Shown here: piece by piece, positions 26,879-35,869 of the stretch
How positions within the stretch are numbered: position 1 is the stretch's first letter
Layout: each line of letters starts with the position of its first letter
Assembly: GCA_029866325.1 (NCBI GenBank)
Contig: JARWZO010000019.1
Coordinates: forward strand, 186,001-250,000
Direction of reading: 5' to 3'
DNA from: Fluviicola sp.
GTDB taxonomy: Bacteria > Bacteroidota > Bacteroidia > Flavobacteriales_D > Crocinitomicaceae
DNA: 64,000 bases
The notes under the pieces: model-generated
What the model was told of the DNA's origin: nothing
The model's input: only the letters and a program-made list of their open reading frames with translations
Database searches by the model: none
Program-made: the position numbers and the translations under genes

Positions 26879-29800
26879 ATGAAACAGTTATGTACCCTTT
26901 TTTGTGCATTGCTCTTTGGCAGCGCACTATTAGCTCAAGTCGACGTTGGAGCAACGTCAATTATCAACCCAACCACACCCGTCTGTGGCAATTCCAATCA
27001 GCCGATTGATGTTGTCATTTTTAACTACTCCGCTACAACGATCAATTTTGCGATTAACAATGTCACAGTAAACGTTAGTATTACAGGTGCCAGTATTCAA
27101 ACATTTAATTCCCCTGTAATCAGCAGTGGTTCACTCGCTTCAGGCGCATCAATGGTGGTAAACGTAACACCTAGCTGCAACCTAAGTGCCGTTGGTACAC
27201 ACACGTTCAATGCAACCACGGTCAATTTCAGCGATGTGAATGCAATGAACAATGCCATGGCACCAACAGATGTGATTGTTACAGCTCAGCCTACACCGGC
27301 AAACGCAGGTGGCGATCAATCGTTCTGTGTACCGAATGGCAACTTGTCAGGCAACACACCACTGGTAGGCATCGGAACCTGGACGTTAATTTCCGGTTCA
27401 GGAGTTGTAACATCACCTAACTCGCCTAGTTCGGCAATTACCGGATTGGGGGTAGGAGCCAATACATTCCGCTGGACAATCTCCAATCCACCATGTCCTG
27501 ATTCATTCGACGATGTGATCGTCATCGGAGAAGCTACACCAACTATCGTTTTGACTTCAGCACCCGGAACCAATGCACAAACGCTGTGCGTTAACAATCC
27601 CGTTACTCCGATCACTTATACGATTGGTGGAAGTGCAACAGGAGCATTTGCAAGCGGTTTGCCGGGAGGTGTCAACGGTATTTACACTGCCGGCACGTTT
27701 ACCATTAGCGGTACACCAAGTGTTCCGGGAACATATAATTATACCATTACAACTACAGGAGGCTTATGCACGCCTGTTGTTCAACCGGGGTCTATTACTG
27801 TAGATCCGGATGCAACTATTGCACTGACATCTGCGGCTGGAACCGATGCCCAAACAATTTGTATCAACAATAGCATTACACCCATTACTTATACAATAGG
27901 TGGCGGTGGGTCAGGTGCAACTGCAAGTGGACTACCGGCAGGAGTTAGCGGAACTTATCTTGCTGGAAATTTCACCATCAGTGGCACTCCAACCGTTGCC
28001 GGCTCGTTTAATTATACAGTCACAACCACCGGATTGTGTTCGCAACAAGTCGCTTCGGGTTCTATTACAGTAACTCCGGACGATGTTATTACACTTTCAA
28101 GCGGAACACTCAATCAAACAATTTGTCAAAATACTCCTATAGGTACCTTACTTTTCGCAATTAGTGGTGGAGGAACCGGGGCGACAGTTTCCGGATTACC
28201 GGCGGGTATTACCGGAACTTTCGCTGCGGGGGTATTTACAATCAGCGGTTCATCAACCGTTGCAGGAACATTCAATTATACCGTTACAACAACCGGTCCT
28301 TGCTTACAAAGCAGTATCAACGGAACTATCATTGTAAATCCGGATGCAACCATCGCACTTACTTCTGCGGTCGGAACAGATGCTCAAACAGTTTGTATCA
28401 ACAATCCGATTACAGCAATTACCTATTCTGTAGGAGGCGGTGGAACCGGAGCAACCGTATCTGGCTTACCTGCGGGTATAAGTGGTGTTTATGCTGCTGG
28501 AACAGTTACCATTAGCGGAACACCAACCGTTTCAGGAACCTTCAATTACACCGTTACCACAACAGGAACATGTAATCAGGTCATTGCATCAGGAAGTATT
28601 ACCGTCCAACAAGATGCTACACTAACCCTGATGAGCGGAAATCAAAATCAAACGATTTGTGAAAACACTTTCATCTCGAGCATCGTTTACAACGTTGGTG
28701 GTGGAGCTACCGGTGCCAGCGTATCAGGCTTGCCTTCAGGCGTTACTGGAACGTTTTCAGCAGGGGTTTTCACGATTAGTGGTCCTGCATTGCTCTCGGG
28801 TGTGTACAATTTTACAGTCACAACTACCGGTGCCTGTGTGCAAACTTCAGCAAACGGTACACTTACTATTGACCCGGATGCGACACTTAATTTGAGTTCA
28901 GCTCCGGCAACTACCGCTCAAACAGTTTGTGTCAACAACGCTGTTACTGCAATCAGTTATTCAGTTGATGGAGGTGGAACAGGCGCAACAATCAACGGAT
29001 TGCCGGCTGGCGTTTCTGGAACTTATGCAGCTGGCATTGTAACCATTAACGGCACTCCAACCATTGCAGGAACCTACAACTACATGGTCGCTACCGTTGG
29101 TACATGTCTGCAAGACACTGCTTACGGAACGATTACAGTTACACCAGACGCAACTATTGTACTCAGTTCAGCTATCGGAACGGATGCACAAAACGTTTGC
29201 GAGAACACAGTAATCACCAACATTGATTATCTGATTAACGGTGGTGGATCGGGCGCAACTTTTTCAGGATTACCTGCAGGAGTGAGCGGATCATTCAGCG
29301 GTGGAATTGCCACCATCAGCGGAACACCTACATTGGCGGGAATCTATCCGTATACCATAAACACTACCGGAAGTTGTGTTCAAACAATGGCTAGCGGAAG
29401 TATCACCGTTACGGTCGGTTCAAGTGCATTGCTTACTTCAGGAGCGGGAACCGACAGCCAATCTGTCTGTGTTCAAACACCTATTTATGATATTACCTAT
29501 ACTATCGGAGGATCAGCATCCGGCGCAACGGTAACCGGTTTACCTTCGGGTGTCACCAGTACGTTTTCAGCAGGAATTCTCACCATTTCAGGAAGCCCTG
29601 ATTCTGTGGGAGTCTATAACTATACCGTTACCACAAGTGGCGGAAGCTGTCCTTCGGTAAGTGTAGTCGGTTCAATTCAATCAACAATTCAAACGATTGT
29701 GATGACATCAGCTCCGTTTACCAACGATCAGATTCTCTGTGAAAACACAGCCATCACTCCTATTACCTACAACCTCGGCGGTTCGGCCACAGGTGCCATA

Positions 29801-31288
29801 GCTACAGGTCTTCCGGCTGGTGTAACCGGCAGTTTTAGCGCAGGTATTTTCACGCTTAACGGACTTCCTACCGAAACCGGAACATTTTTCTACACCGTTA
29901 CTTCAACCGGATTTTGTACGGATGCTACTTTAATCGGAAGCATACAGATCAATCCGCTTATCCTTGGAAATTCGGCCGGAACAAACACCACAATCTGCGA
30001 AAATGGTTCGGGAATGCTCATTGGCGGCGCTTTAACAGGAGGAAACGGTGTTTACACGTATTTGTGGGAAGAAAGCACTACCTCAGGAGGTTTATTTTCT
30101 GCCGCTTACGAATATAACACCTTACCCGATTATGAAGTAGAGGGAACCGAATTCATACAAAATCAAATGTACTACCGCAGAATTGCTACTTCAGGCGGTT
30201 GTGTAGACACATCTTCGGAAGTGGTGGTCACACTTGATTCATTACCGATAGCAAACTTTAGTGGAACCGCTACCATTTGTGCAGGAGATGTTCTTCCGAT
30301 TACAGGTGCAAGTTCTATAAACGGAATTTTCAGCTGGTGTCACAATGGTGCAGGGATTTTGTCGAATGCCGGAAGTTTAACTCCTGTCTATACAGCATCT
30401 TTAGCTGATGAAGGAAGTATGGTTACGTTAAAATTGATTGTCAACAGCAACAATACGTGTGCGCCTTATTCTGATAGCGCTTTGATGAATATCACCATCA
30501 CACCATTACCGGTAGCTATTTCAAGCGGCAGTTCGACCATTTGCCCGAGTGGTAATGCAGTAACCGTAATGAGTGCCCAAGCTGCCAATGGAATCATTGG
30601 TTGGACACACAACGGCAACGGAGTATTGCTCGACAGCAATAGCATCTTCCCAACTTACACAGCTTCTGTAGCAGATGCGGGTGATACGGTGTTACTGCAA
30701 TTGGTAGTAAGTAATCCGTTTGCATGTCAAACACCACAAGCGGATACGGCTTGGTACAGTATTATCGTAAATGCAATCGGGAACACATTTGTGGAGGCAG
30801 GAACCAGTGAAACAATCAGCATTGGAAACAGTGTGGATTTATCTGCAACAGGTCCTGCCATCATTGATTGGAACTGGTTTCCGGCAACTGGACTTTCAGA
30901 CCCTACCATTCCGAATCCGGTAGCAAATCCTGTTGTTACTACAACTTATTTATTGACAGGAACGGATGTCAATGGTTGTATGGCAATCGATTCATTGGTT
31001 ATAACAGTTGAATCTGATATGAACCTGATGATTGCCAATACTGTTACACCAAATGACGACAATAAAAATGACACATGGATTGTCGACAACATCGAATTTT
31101 ACCCAAACACAGAAGTAACCGTCATCAACAGAGAAGGCGAAATTGTGTATGAATCCGATTCGTATGACAACTCCTGGGGCGGAACCTATAAAGGGAAATT
31201 ACTTCCTGATGCGACGTATTATTATGTAGTGAAGTTCGCCGATTCCGACAAAGTGTATAAAGGTGCCGTAACAATTCTGCATCATTAA
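26879..31288 (+). CDS. Repeat-built T9SS type B adhesin-like protein
   Basis: 1469 residues. Signal peptide to about SALLAQVDV. After a CARDB-like N-terminal domain (about 20-140) and a linker, nine tandem repeats of about 88 residues fill roughly 220-1020. Each has a [VIL]-T/S-S...Q-x-[IVL]-C entry, a GG/S-x-x-TGA-x-x-x-GLP-x-G core and a TISG...YTVTT-x-G-x-C exit, so each carries two conserved cysteines that may form one disulphide. Further Ig-like modules follow. The C-terminal ~80 residues (NTVTPNDDNKNDTW, VINREGEIVYES, WGGTYKGK) are a type B gliding C-terminal domain. It is followed after 22 bp by a PorP/SprF gene, the usual partner. Predicted long surface fibre. Confidence 0.9.
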   Translation: MKQLCTLFCALLFGSALLAQVDVGATSIINPTTPVCGNSNQPIDVVIFNYSATTINFAINNVTVNVSITGASIQTFNSPVISSGSLASGASMVVNVTPSCNLSAVGTHTFNATTVNFSDVNAMNNAMAPTDVIVTAQPTPANAGGDQSFCVPNGNLSGNTPLVGIGTWTLISGSGVVTSPNSPSSAITGLGVGANTFRWTISNPPCPDSFDDVIVIGEATPTIVLTSAPGTNAQTLCVNNPVTPITYTIGGSATGAFASGLPGGVNGIYTAGTFTISGTPSVPGTYNYTITTTGGLCTPVVQPGSITVDPDATIALTSAAGTDAQTICINNSITPITYTIGGGGSGATASGLPAGVSGTYLAGNFTISGTPTVAGSFNYTVTTTGLCSQQVASGSITVTPDDVITLSSGTLNQTICQNTPIGTLLFAISGGGTGATVSGLPAGITGTFAAGVFTISGSSTVAGTFNYTVTTTGPCLQSSINGTIIVNPDATIALTSAVGTDAQTVCINNPITAITYSVGGGGTGATVSGLPAGISGVYAAGTVTISGTPTVSGTFNYTVTTTGTCNQVIASGSITVQQDATLTLMSGNQNQTICENTFISSIVYNVGGGATGASVSGLPSGVTGTFSAGVFTISGPALLSGVYNFTVTTTGACVQTSANGTLTIDPDATLNLSSAPATTAQTVCVNNAVTAISYSVDGGGTGATINGLPAGVSGTYAAGIVTINGTPTIAGTYNYMVATVGTCLQDTAYGTITVTPDATIVLSSAIGTDAQNVCENTVITNIDYLINGGGSGATFSGLPAGVSGSFSGGIATISGTPTLAGIYPYTINTTGSCVQTMASGSITVTVGSSALLTSGAGTDSQSVCVQTPIYDITYTIGGSASGATVTGLPSGVTSTFSAGILTISGSPDSVGVYNYTVTTSGGSCPSVSVVGSIQSTIQTIVMTSAPFTNDQILCENTAITPITYNLGGSATGAIATGLPAGVTGSFSAGIFTLNGLPTETGTFFYTVTSTGFCTDATLIGSIQINPLILGNSAGTNTTICENGSGMLIGGALTGGNGVYTYLWEESTTSGGLFSAAYEYNTLPDYEVEGTEFIQNQMYYRRIATSGGCVDTSSEVVVTLDSLPIANFSGTATICAGDVLPITGASSINGIFSWCHNGAGILSNAGSLTPVYTASLADEGSMVTLKLIVNSNNTCAPYSDSALMNITITPLPVAISSGSSTICPSGNAVTVMSAQAANGIIGWTHNGNGVLLDSNSIFPTYTASVADAGDTVLLQLVVSNPFACQTPQADTAWYSIIVNAIGNTFVEAGTSETISIGNSVDLSATGPAIIDWNWFPATGLSDPTIPNPVANPVVTTTYLLTGTDVNGCMAIDSLVITVESDMNLMIANTVTPNDDNKNDTWIVDNIEFYPNTEVTVINREGEIVYESDSYDNSWGGTYKGKLLPDATYYYVVKFADSDKVYKGAVTILHH

Positions 31289-31310
31289 TAACCCATTAAA
31301 AGATACGATT

Positions 31311-32750
31311 ATGAAAGTTCAACACTTCTCTATCATACTTGGCTTCATACTGATTTTCTCAGGAGCTAAAGCGCAGCAATTGCCGCTTGGAAGCCATTAT
31401 TTCATGAATCCGTTTGTGCTAAACCCTGCTTACACCGGCTCGGGCGAAGACGTAAATGTATTTCTAACTCACCGTTCCCAATTTTCGGGAATTGCCGGAT
31501 CTCCTCAAACAACATACCTTACCATAGACGGCCCGATTAATGTCAAAGGTGTAGGTTTGGGACTGAACGCTTATTCGGATGTGACCAACATTCTGAGCAG
31601 AAATGGTGTTTCCGGGAATTATTCTTATTCCTTAAACTTATGGAGTGGTCATACGCTAACTTTTGGTTTGGCGGCAGGAGTTGTGGATCATACCATCAAC
31701 TATGATCAAGCGATTGTGCGCGATGTAGATGATCCTTCCCTGTTCGAGCAGAAAATGCACCGCACGGTTTTTACCGCTGATCTGGGATTATTGTATGAAT
31801 GGAAACAATTGCAAGTCGGTTTTGCCGTGCCGCAATTATTAGGCAACAAAGCCCGATTCAAAGCTGATGACGGTACAATCAACTACTTCGATATGCAACG
31901 TCATTTCGTTGGGTCGGCAAAATATGTGTTTGATGTAAGCGCCAAACAAGGCATCACCGTTTACCCGATGGTGGTTGTACGTGGCGTTGCAGGAGCTCCT
32001 GTTCAGTTTGATATCACTACTGTTGCCGATTGGAAAAGCAGAGGTTGGTTTGCAGTGAGTTATCGGAGCAAGTATGCCATTGGCGTGAGCGCCGGTGTAC
32101 GTTACAAAAACCTCAGCGTTGGATATTCTCACGATTTCGGTGTTACGAAAGTGCGCTCTTATGCAGGTGCAACACACGAGTTTTTGCTGAGTTATCAATT
32201 TGGCTGCGACACACGCAAACGTTTGGATCAGCATGATCGTGAGTTGGAAGAATTACGTCAGCGTACTACTCAAAACGAAGCCGATATCGATCAAGTTGAA
32301 AGCGAATTGGAAGCGATTAGACAGTCAGAACAAGCGCTTAGCGACAGCTTGAATGCCACAAAAGCAGCGTTTAACGATAGCATTGTTTCCTTGCGCAATC
32401 AATTGAAGGAACAAGTAAAATCGGCGGTTGACCAATCCAAAACACCTTCCGACAACCCGAAAGGAAATTACAGAACGTATAGCAATACTGATTTCCTAGA
32501 TGAAAACGGAATGCCTATGGCGGCAGGTTACTATGTTGTCATCGGTTCATTCAGCGTAAAAGACAATGCTATTACCTTTCAGAAACAAATAACAACCAAT
32601 GAGGGAGAAACCGCGTCCATTACGTTTAACAAATCCATTAATATTTACAATGTATATATGCTTTACACCCAGGATTATCCAACTGCGAATACCGAGCGCA
32701 ATCACTGGAAAGTCGACTATAAAACTGCATGGGTATTAAAATTGGAATAA
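31311..32750 (+). CDS. PorP/SprF-type membrane protein with coiled coil and SPOR-like domain
   Basis: 479 residues. The signal peptide ends near GAKAQQLP. The PorP/SprF barrel occupies about 22-300 (MNPFVLNPAYTGS, HRSQFSGIAGSPQTTYL, final strand HEFLLSYQFGC). A coiled coil follows (about 305-370; heptads of EL, EEL, QVESELE). The last ~95 residues hold GYYVVIGSFSVKDNAITFQKQ-type sequence, which looks like a SPOR domain that binds denuded peptidoglycan. PorP/SprF proteins receive type B cargo after T9SS export; the gene lies 22 bp behind such cargo, so the two should work together. The family is usually about 300-340 residues, so the extension is extra. Confidence 0.88.
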   Translation: MKVQHFSIILGFILIFSGAKAQQLPLGSHYFMNPFVLNPAYTGSGEDVNVFLTHRSQFSGIAGSPQTTYLTIDGPINVKGVGLGLNAYSDVTNILSRNGVSGNYSYSLNLWSGHTLTFGLAAGVVDHTINYDQAIVRDVDDPSLFEQKMHRTVFTADLGLLYEWKQLQVGFAVPQLLGNKARFKADDGTINYFDMQRHFVGSAKYVFDVSAKQGITVYPMVVVRGVAGAPVQFDITTVADWKSRGWFAVSYRSKYAIGVSAGVRYKNLSVGYSHDFGVTKVRSYAGATHEFLLSYQFGCDTRKRLDQHDRELEELRQRTTQNEADIDQVESELEAIRQSEQALSDSLNATKAAFNDSIVSLRNQLKEQVKSAVDQSKTPSDNPKGNYRTYSNTDFLDENGMPMAAGYYVVIGSFSVKDNAITFQKQITTNEGETASITFNKSINIYNVYMLYTQDYPTANTERNHWKVDYKTAWVLKLE

Positions 32751-32788
32751 TCGACCTCAAACTAACGCACGCCCGATTAAAGATGGAC

Positions 32789-32826
32789 GACCGCTTGTAT
32801 TACCACTACAAGCGGTCACTTTTTTT
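32789..32826 (+). terminator. Intrinsic terminator after adhesin/PorP operon
   Basis: Perfect 11-bp stem (32789-32799 with 32807-32817), 7-nt loop, then ACTTTTTT. Confidence 0.9.
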
Positions 32827-32887
32827 GTTCTTCCCATTATTGACAAAAACTAATTCCAATTTCAACTGTTTACCTTGGTAATTGGAT

Positions 32888-32895
32888 TAATTTTG
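32888..32895 (+). promoter_or_regulatory. -7 box TAATTTTG before polyprenyl synthase
   Basis: Exact TAnnTTTG, seven bases before the ATG at 32903. Predicted leader of about four nt. Confidence 0.5.
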
Positions 32896-32902
32896 TGTCA
32901 TC

Positions 32903-33868
32903 ATGACGGTGAAAGAAATTTTGGCTCCCATAGAAACTGAAATGCAATTATTTGAAGTGCGTTTCAAAGAAAGTATGCAGTCAAAAGTACCGTTGCTCGA
33001 CAAAATCACCCATTACATCATTCGCCGTAAAGGCAAGCAAATGCGTCCTATGTTTTTGTTTCTTACCGCCAAAATGCTCGGTGAAGTAAATGACAAAACG
33101 TACCAATCGGCTTCGTTGGTTGAATTGTTACATACTGCTTCGTTGGTGCACGATGATGTAGTAGATGATGCCAATGAACGAAGAGGATTTTTCTCGGTAA
33201 ACGCTTTGTGGAAAAACAAAATTGCCGTTTTGGTAGGCGATTTCATGCTTTCGCGTGTGTTGCTTCATTCCTTGGAAAACGACAATATTCGCGCTTTACA
33301 GATTGTTGCCCGTGCCGTTCGTGAAATGAGTGAAGGTGAATTACTCCAAATTGAAAAAGCCCGCAAGCTCGACATCACAGAAGAAATTTACTTCGAAGTC
33401 ATTCGCCAGAAAACAGCATCGTTGATTGCCACGGTGTGTGAAGCAGCAGCAGCTTCGGTTGACCGTGAAGATTTAGCTCCTCGCATGCGTCAGTTCGGTG
33501 AGTTGGTAGGCTTGGCCTTTCAAATCAAGGACGATATTTTCGATTACGGAACCGGCGATGTGGGCAAACCTACCGGAAACGATATTCGCGAACGCAAAAT
33601 CACCTTGCCACTGATTTACGCTTTACAAAACAGCGATAAAGCAACCCGCAAGGAACTGATGAACATTGTGAAACGCCACAACGAAGAAAAATACTACGTT
33701 AACAAAGCCATTCAGATTGTTCGCAATGCCGGTGGAATAGAATACTGCCATGAACGCATGATGACGCTTACAAAAGAAGCTTTGGATTTATTGACAGACA
33801 TTCCTGACTCTCCGGCGAAACGATCACTGATCGGATTAGTGGAGTATACGGTAAATCGGGAGAAGTAA
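32903..33868 (+). CDS. Polyprenyl diphosphate synthase
   Basis: 321 residues, trans-prenyltransferase that elongates isoprenoid diphosphates for the menaquinone side chain. The first aspartate-rich motif is LVHDDVVDDANERR (about 80-94) and the second is QIKDDIFDYG. The GKxxRP-type substrate loop appears as GKQMRPM. Length matches IspB-type long-chain synthases, but product length cannot be read with certainty. It sits alone, transcribed toward the four small membrane genes. Confidence 0.9.
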   Translation: MTVKEILAPIETEMQLFEVRFKESMQSKVPLLDKITHYIIRRKGKQMRPMFLFLTAKMLGEVNDKTYQSASLVELLHTASLVHDDVVDDANERRGFFSVNALWKNKIAVLVGDFMLSRVLLHSLENDNIRALQIVARAVREMSEGELLQIEKARKLDITEEIYFEVIRQKTASLIATVCEAAAASVDREDLAPRMRQFGELVGLAFQIKDDIFDYGTGDVGKPTGNDIRERKITLPLIYALQNSDKATRKELMNIVKRHNEEKYYVNKAIQIVRNAGGIEYCHERMMTLTKEALDLLTDIPDSPAKRSLIGLVEYTVNREK

Positions 33869-33879
33869 ATCAAATTTAC

Positions 33880-34194
33880 CTACCCATCCAACAACTCATC
33901 GTTCCTTTTCTTAGGATTTCCTTCCCAATTGCGCTTCAATAAATAGTGCAAAAGCCAAACGCAAAGAAGACCTAGAACAAAGCCTATTAAAGCTAATACC
34001 ATTTCGGTTTCATACCCATATTCAAAGCCCGACAACAAATACACAACTCCGGCCAAAAAACCGAATACGAACTGAGAACAGAAATATACAGCTATCCCCA
34101 ATAAGGTATAGCCCAACAGATGGCGATTGTTTTTTTTAGCAAGATTATAGAACGATTTGCCTATAAAAAAGATGATCAATAAGCCTATTAACAT
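33880..34194 (-). CDS. Small three-helix membrane protein, DELLDG tail (paralogue 4)
   Basis: 104 residues, no known family. Three hydrophobic helices lie at about 2-17, 26-52 and 64-88. A conserved FYNLAKKNNR stretch follows helix 1. The cytosolic-type tail reads LKRNWEGNP then NDELLDG. It is the last of four tandem homologues and starts three bases after the stop of the one before it. Its tail ends in Gly where the others have Gln. AT-rich. Confidence 0.75.
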   Translation of the reverse strand: MLIGLLIIFFIGKSFYNLAKKNNRHLLGYTLLGIAVYFCSQFVFGFLAGVVYLLSGFEYGYETEMVLALIGFVLGLLCVWLLHYLLKRNWEGNPKKRNDELLDG

Positions 34195-34197
34195 CGT

Positions 34198-34524
34198 TTA
34201 TTGGTCAATTAGATCTTTCCCCTTTTGATTCTTAGGATTTTTGATCCAAGATTTTTTCAGTAAAAAATACAGAATTCCGCAAGCTGCTAAGCTAATACCA
34301 AGACCAACAAGGCTAATCATAACTGTACCACCAGTTGTTGCTATTACATCCATATTTCCGGTTAAAGCCAATATGACTCCAAGGATAAACCCGAAGATTA
34401 ATTGAGAACCGAGAAATACCCCTCCGCCTAAAATGGCAAATCCCCAAGTGTGGCGATAATAATCATGGGCTAGTCTATAAAATGCCCAACCAATTGCGAT
34501 GGTAAGAATTAAAGTAAGTAACAT
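34198..34524 (-). CDS. Small three-helix membrane protein, DLIDQ tail (paralogue 3)
   Basis: 108 residues from the ATG at 34524, chosen because it lines up with the start of its three paralogues; an upstream start at 34551 would add nine polar residues. It shares GWAFYRLAHDYYR after helix 1, WGFAILGGG in helix 2, and LKKSWIKNP before the tail, which ends KGKDLIDQ. Confidence 0.75.
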   Translation of the reverse strand: MLLTLILTIAIGWAFYRLAHDYYRHTWGFAILGGGVFLGSQLIFGFILGVILALTGNMDVIATTGGTVMISLVGLGISLAACGILYFLLKKSWIKNPKNQKGKDLIDQ

Positions 34525-34583
34525 AGTTATTTTTTTTTCGAAACTAATCAAACTATTTTAGGAAGTACAAGTATTGCGAAAAC

Positions 34584-34898
34584 TTAAATTTGATCAAGCA
34601 ATTCGTTGTTATCAATTCTTGGTTTCTTTTCCCATGCTCTTTTGAGGATTGCGTAAAAAGCAGAAACTCCAATACCTCCAACAAGTATACCAACCAATGT
34701 GATCACTAGTTCATCACCGGAAGTAAACTCTCTTCCTCTTGACATCATGTAAGAAAGAAGTCCAAGTGCAAAAAGGAACTGAGTAACGTAATAAGTAACT
34801 ACACCTAAAATAGCAAATAACCACTTTGAGCGTTTATGCGTTTCAGCCAAACGGTAGAATGCTCTACCAACAAAATAAATGAGTAAAAGACCAAGCAT
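34584..34898 (-). CDS. Small three-helix membrane protein, NELLDQI tail (paralogue 2)
   Basis: 104 residues. It shares GRAFYRLAETHKRSKWLFAILG with its neighbours, then two more helices, LKRAWEKKP, and a tail ending NNELLDQI. A TAAATTTG box lies about 80 bp upstream, so it may head its own transcript with the two genes downstream. No enzymatic motif is present. Confidence 0.75.
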   Translation of the reverse strand: MLGLLLIYFVGRAFYRLAETHKRSKWLFAILGVVTYYVTQFLFALGLLSYMMSRGREFTSGDELVITLVGILVGGIGVSAFYAILKRAWEKKPRIDNNELLDQI

Positions 34899-34978
34899 CG
34901 GTTGAATATTTTTCGACTAATCTACTAAATCATTTTTAGTTGTGCATCAAGTCAACAACTATTCATTTTCAATTACCA

Positions 34979-34986
34979 CAAATTTA
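34979..34986 (-). promoter_or_regulatory. -7 box TAAATTTG for small membrane genes
   Basis: Exact TAnnTTTG on the minus strand, 80 bp upstream of the start at 34898. No clear -33 element. Confidence 0.4.
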
Positions 34987-35009
34987 TCATTTCGTGCTAC
35001 AGAAGCGCT

Positions 35010-35321
35010 TCATTGATCCAACAAATCATCATTCTGCGTGAGTACATTCCGTTCCCAATAGCGCTTCAGCAATAGATAAAACACTCCCGTAAGCACAATC
35101 ACTATTGTAATCAATAACAATTCAATCAGTGGTTCTAAATCTGCAGATGGGCGCCAATGTAGAGCAGAACGTAAAATACGATAACTATAATCTATTCCAA
35201 AAGCTATCCCACTAAAAATAACGGCACCGACAATAGAAAACAGCCAACCAACTCGCTTGTGCTTGCGGGCCAACAGGTAAAATCCCCAAACAACAAAGAA
35301 CAAACAGGTAATCAGAATCAT
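35010..35321 (-). CDS. Small three-helix membrane protein, DDLLDQ tail (paralogue 1)
   Basis: 103 residues from the ATG at 35321, matched to the paralogues; a start at 35366 would add 15 residues. It shares WGFYLLARKHKRVGWLFSIVG with the set and ends LKRYWERN...NDDLLDQ. It is the most diverged of the four, with a longer helix 2-3 loop (RILRSALHWRPSADLEP). The start lies about 120 bp from the divergent MORN lipoprotein gene. Confidence 0.72.
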   Translation of the reverse strand: MILITCLFFVVWGFYLLARKHKRVGWLFSIVGAVIFSGIAFGIDYSYRILRSALHWRPSADLEPLIELLLITIVIVLTGVFYLLLKRYWERNVLTQNDDLLDQ

Positions 35322-35412
35322 GTTCAGGCGAAATAAAACGAAAACTAACCATTTTTCGGAAATCAACGTTGATGGAGATAGGAATTTCGTTCTGCATGAA
35401 CTGAACTTTCGT

Positions 35413-35420
35413 TATTTTTG
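35413..35420 (+). promoter_or_regulatory. -7 box TATTTTTG before MORN lipoprotein/dnaG
   Basis: Exact TAnnTTTG, 20 bases before the ATG at 35441. It probably drives the lipoprotein, dnaG and possibly mscS. Confidence 0.5.
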
Positions 35421-35440
35421 AACTTCAAATCAAAACAATC

Positions 35441-35863
35441 ATGAAAAATTGGTCGCTGTTGTTGTTAACAGTAGTAATTACATTGTTGGCTGCTTGTGGA
35501 AGCCCCGAAAAAAAGGTAGAAGAACCCGAATCACTGTTTGAAGTGAAAGACGGTGTGTACACTGAATTTTACCCTGGTCGGAAAGCAGTGAAATACCGTG
35601 GTCCGCAAGACGAAAACGAATTGCGCCATGGACGTTGGTTTTTCTATTCCGAAAACGGTGTGGAACTTTCCATGACAGAATATTCGCATGGTAAGAAAAA
35701 CGGCGATTCGTTTGTGCGCTACCCGAATGGAATGATGCGCTATTACGGTCATTATGAAAACGATGTGCAGACCGGCGTTTGGATTACCTACGACCAAAAA
35801 GGAAACGTTTCACAGGAAAAAGATTTCGGGAGTCCAAGCACTCCTGTTGCTCCCGTTCAATAA
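35441..35863 (+). CDS. Lipoprotein with MORN-type repeats
   Basis: 140 residues. A signal peptide with a lipobox (LLAACGS, lipidated Cys about 20) marks it as a lipoprotein. Then come three MORN-like repeats: LRHGRWFFYSENGVE, GKKNGDSFVRYPNGMM and DVQTGVWITYDQKGN. Such proteins are often annotated as YwqK-family antitoxins in Bacteroidota, but no toxin lies nearby and the lipobox makes an antitoxin role doubtful. dnaG begins six bases downstream. Confidence 0.82.
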   Translation: MKNWSLLLLTVVITLLAACGSPEKKVEEPESLFEVKDGVYTEFYPGRKAVKYRGPQDENELRHGRWFFYSENGVELSMTEYSHGKKNGDSFVRYPNGMMRYYGHYENDVQTGVWITYDQKGNVSQEKDFGSPSTPVAPVQ

Positions 35864-35869
35864 ACCTAG

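Noticed and set aside
35441-35863. Antitoxin assignment for the MORN protein
   Set aside because: It has a lipobox and no toxin neighbour; the name reflects family labelling only.
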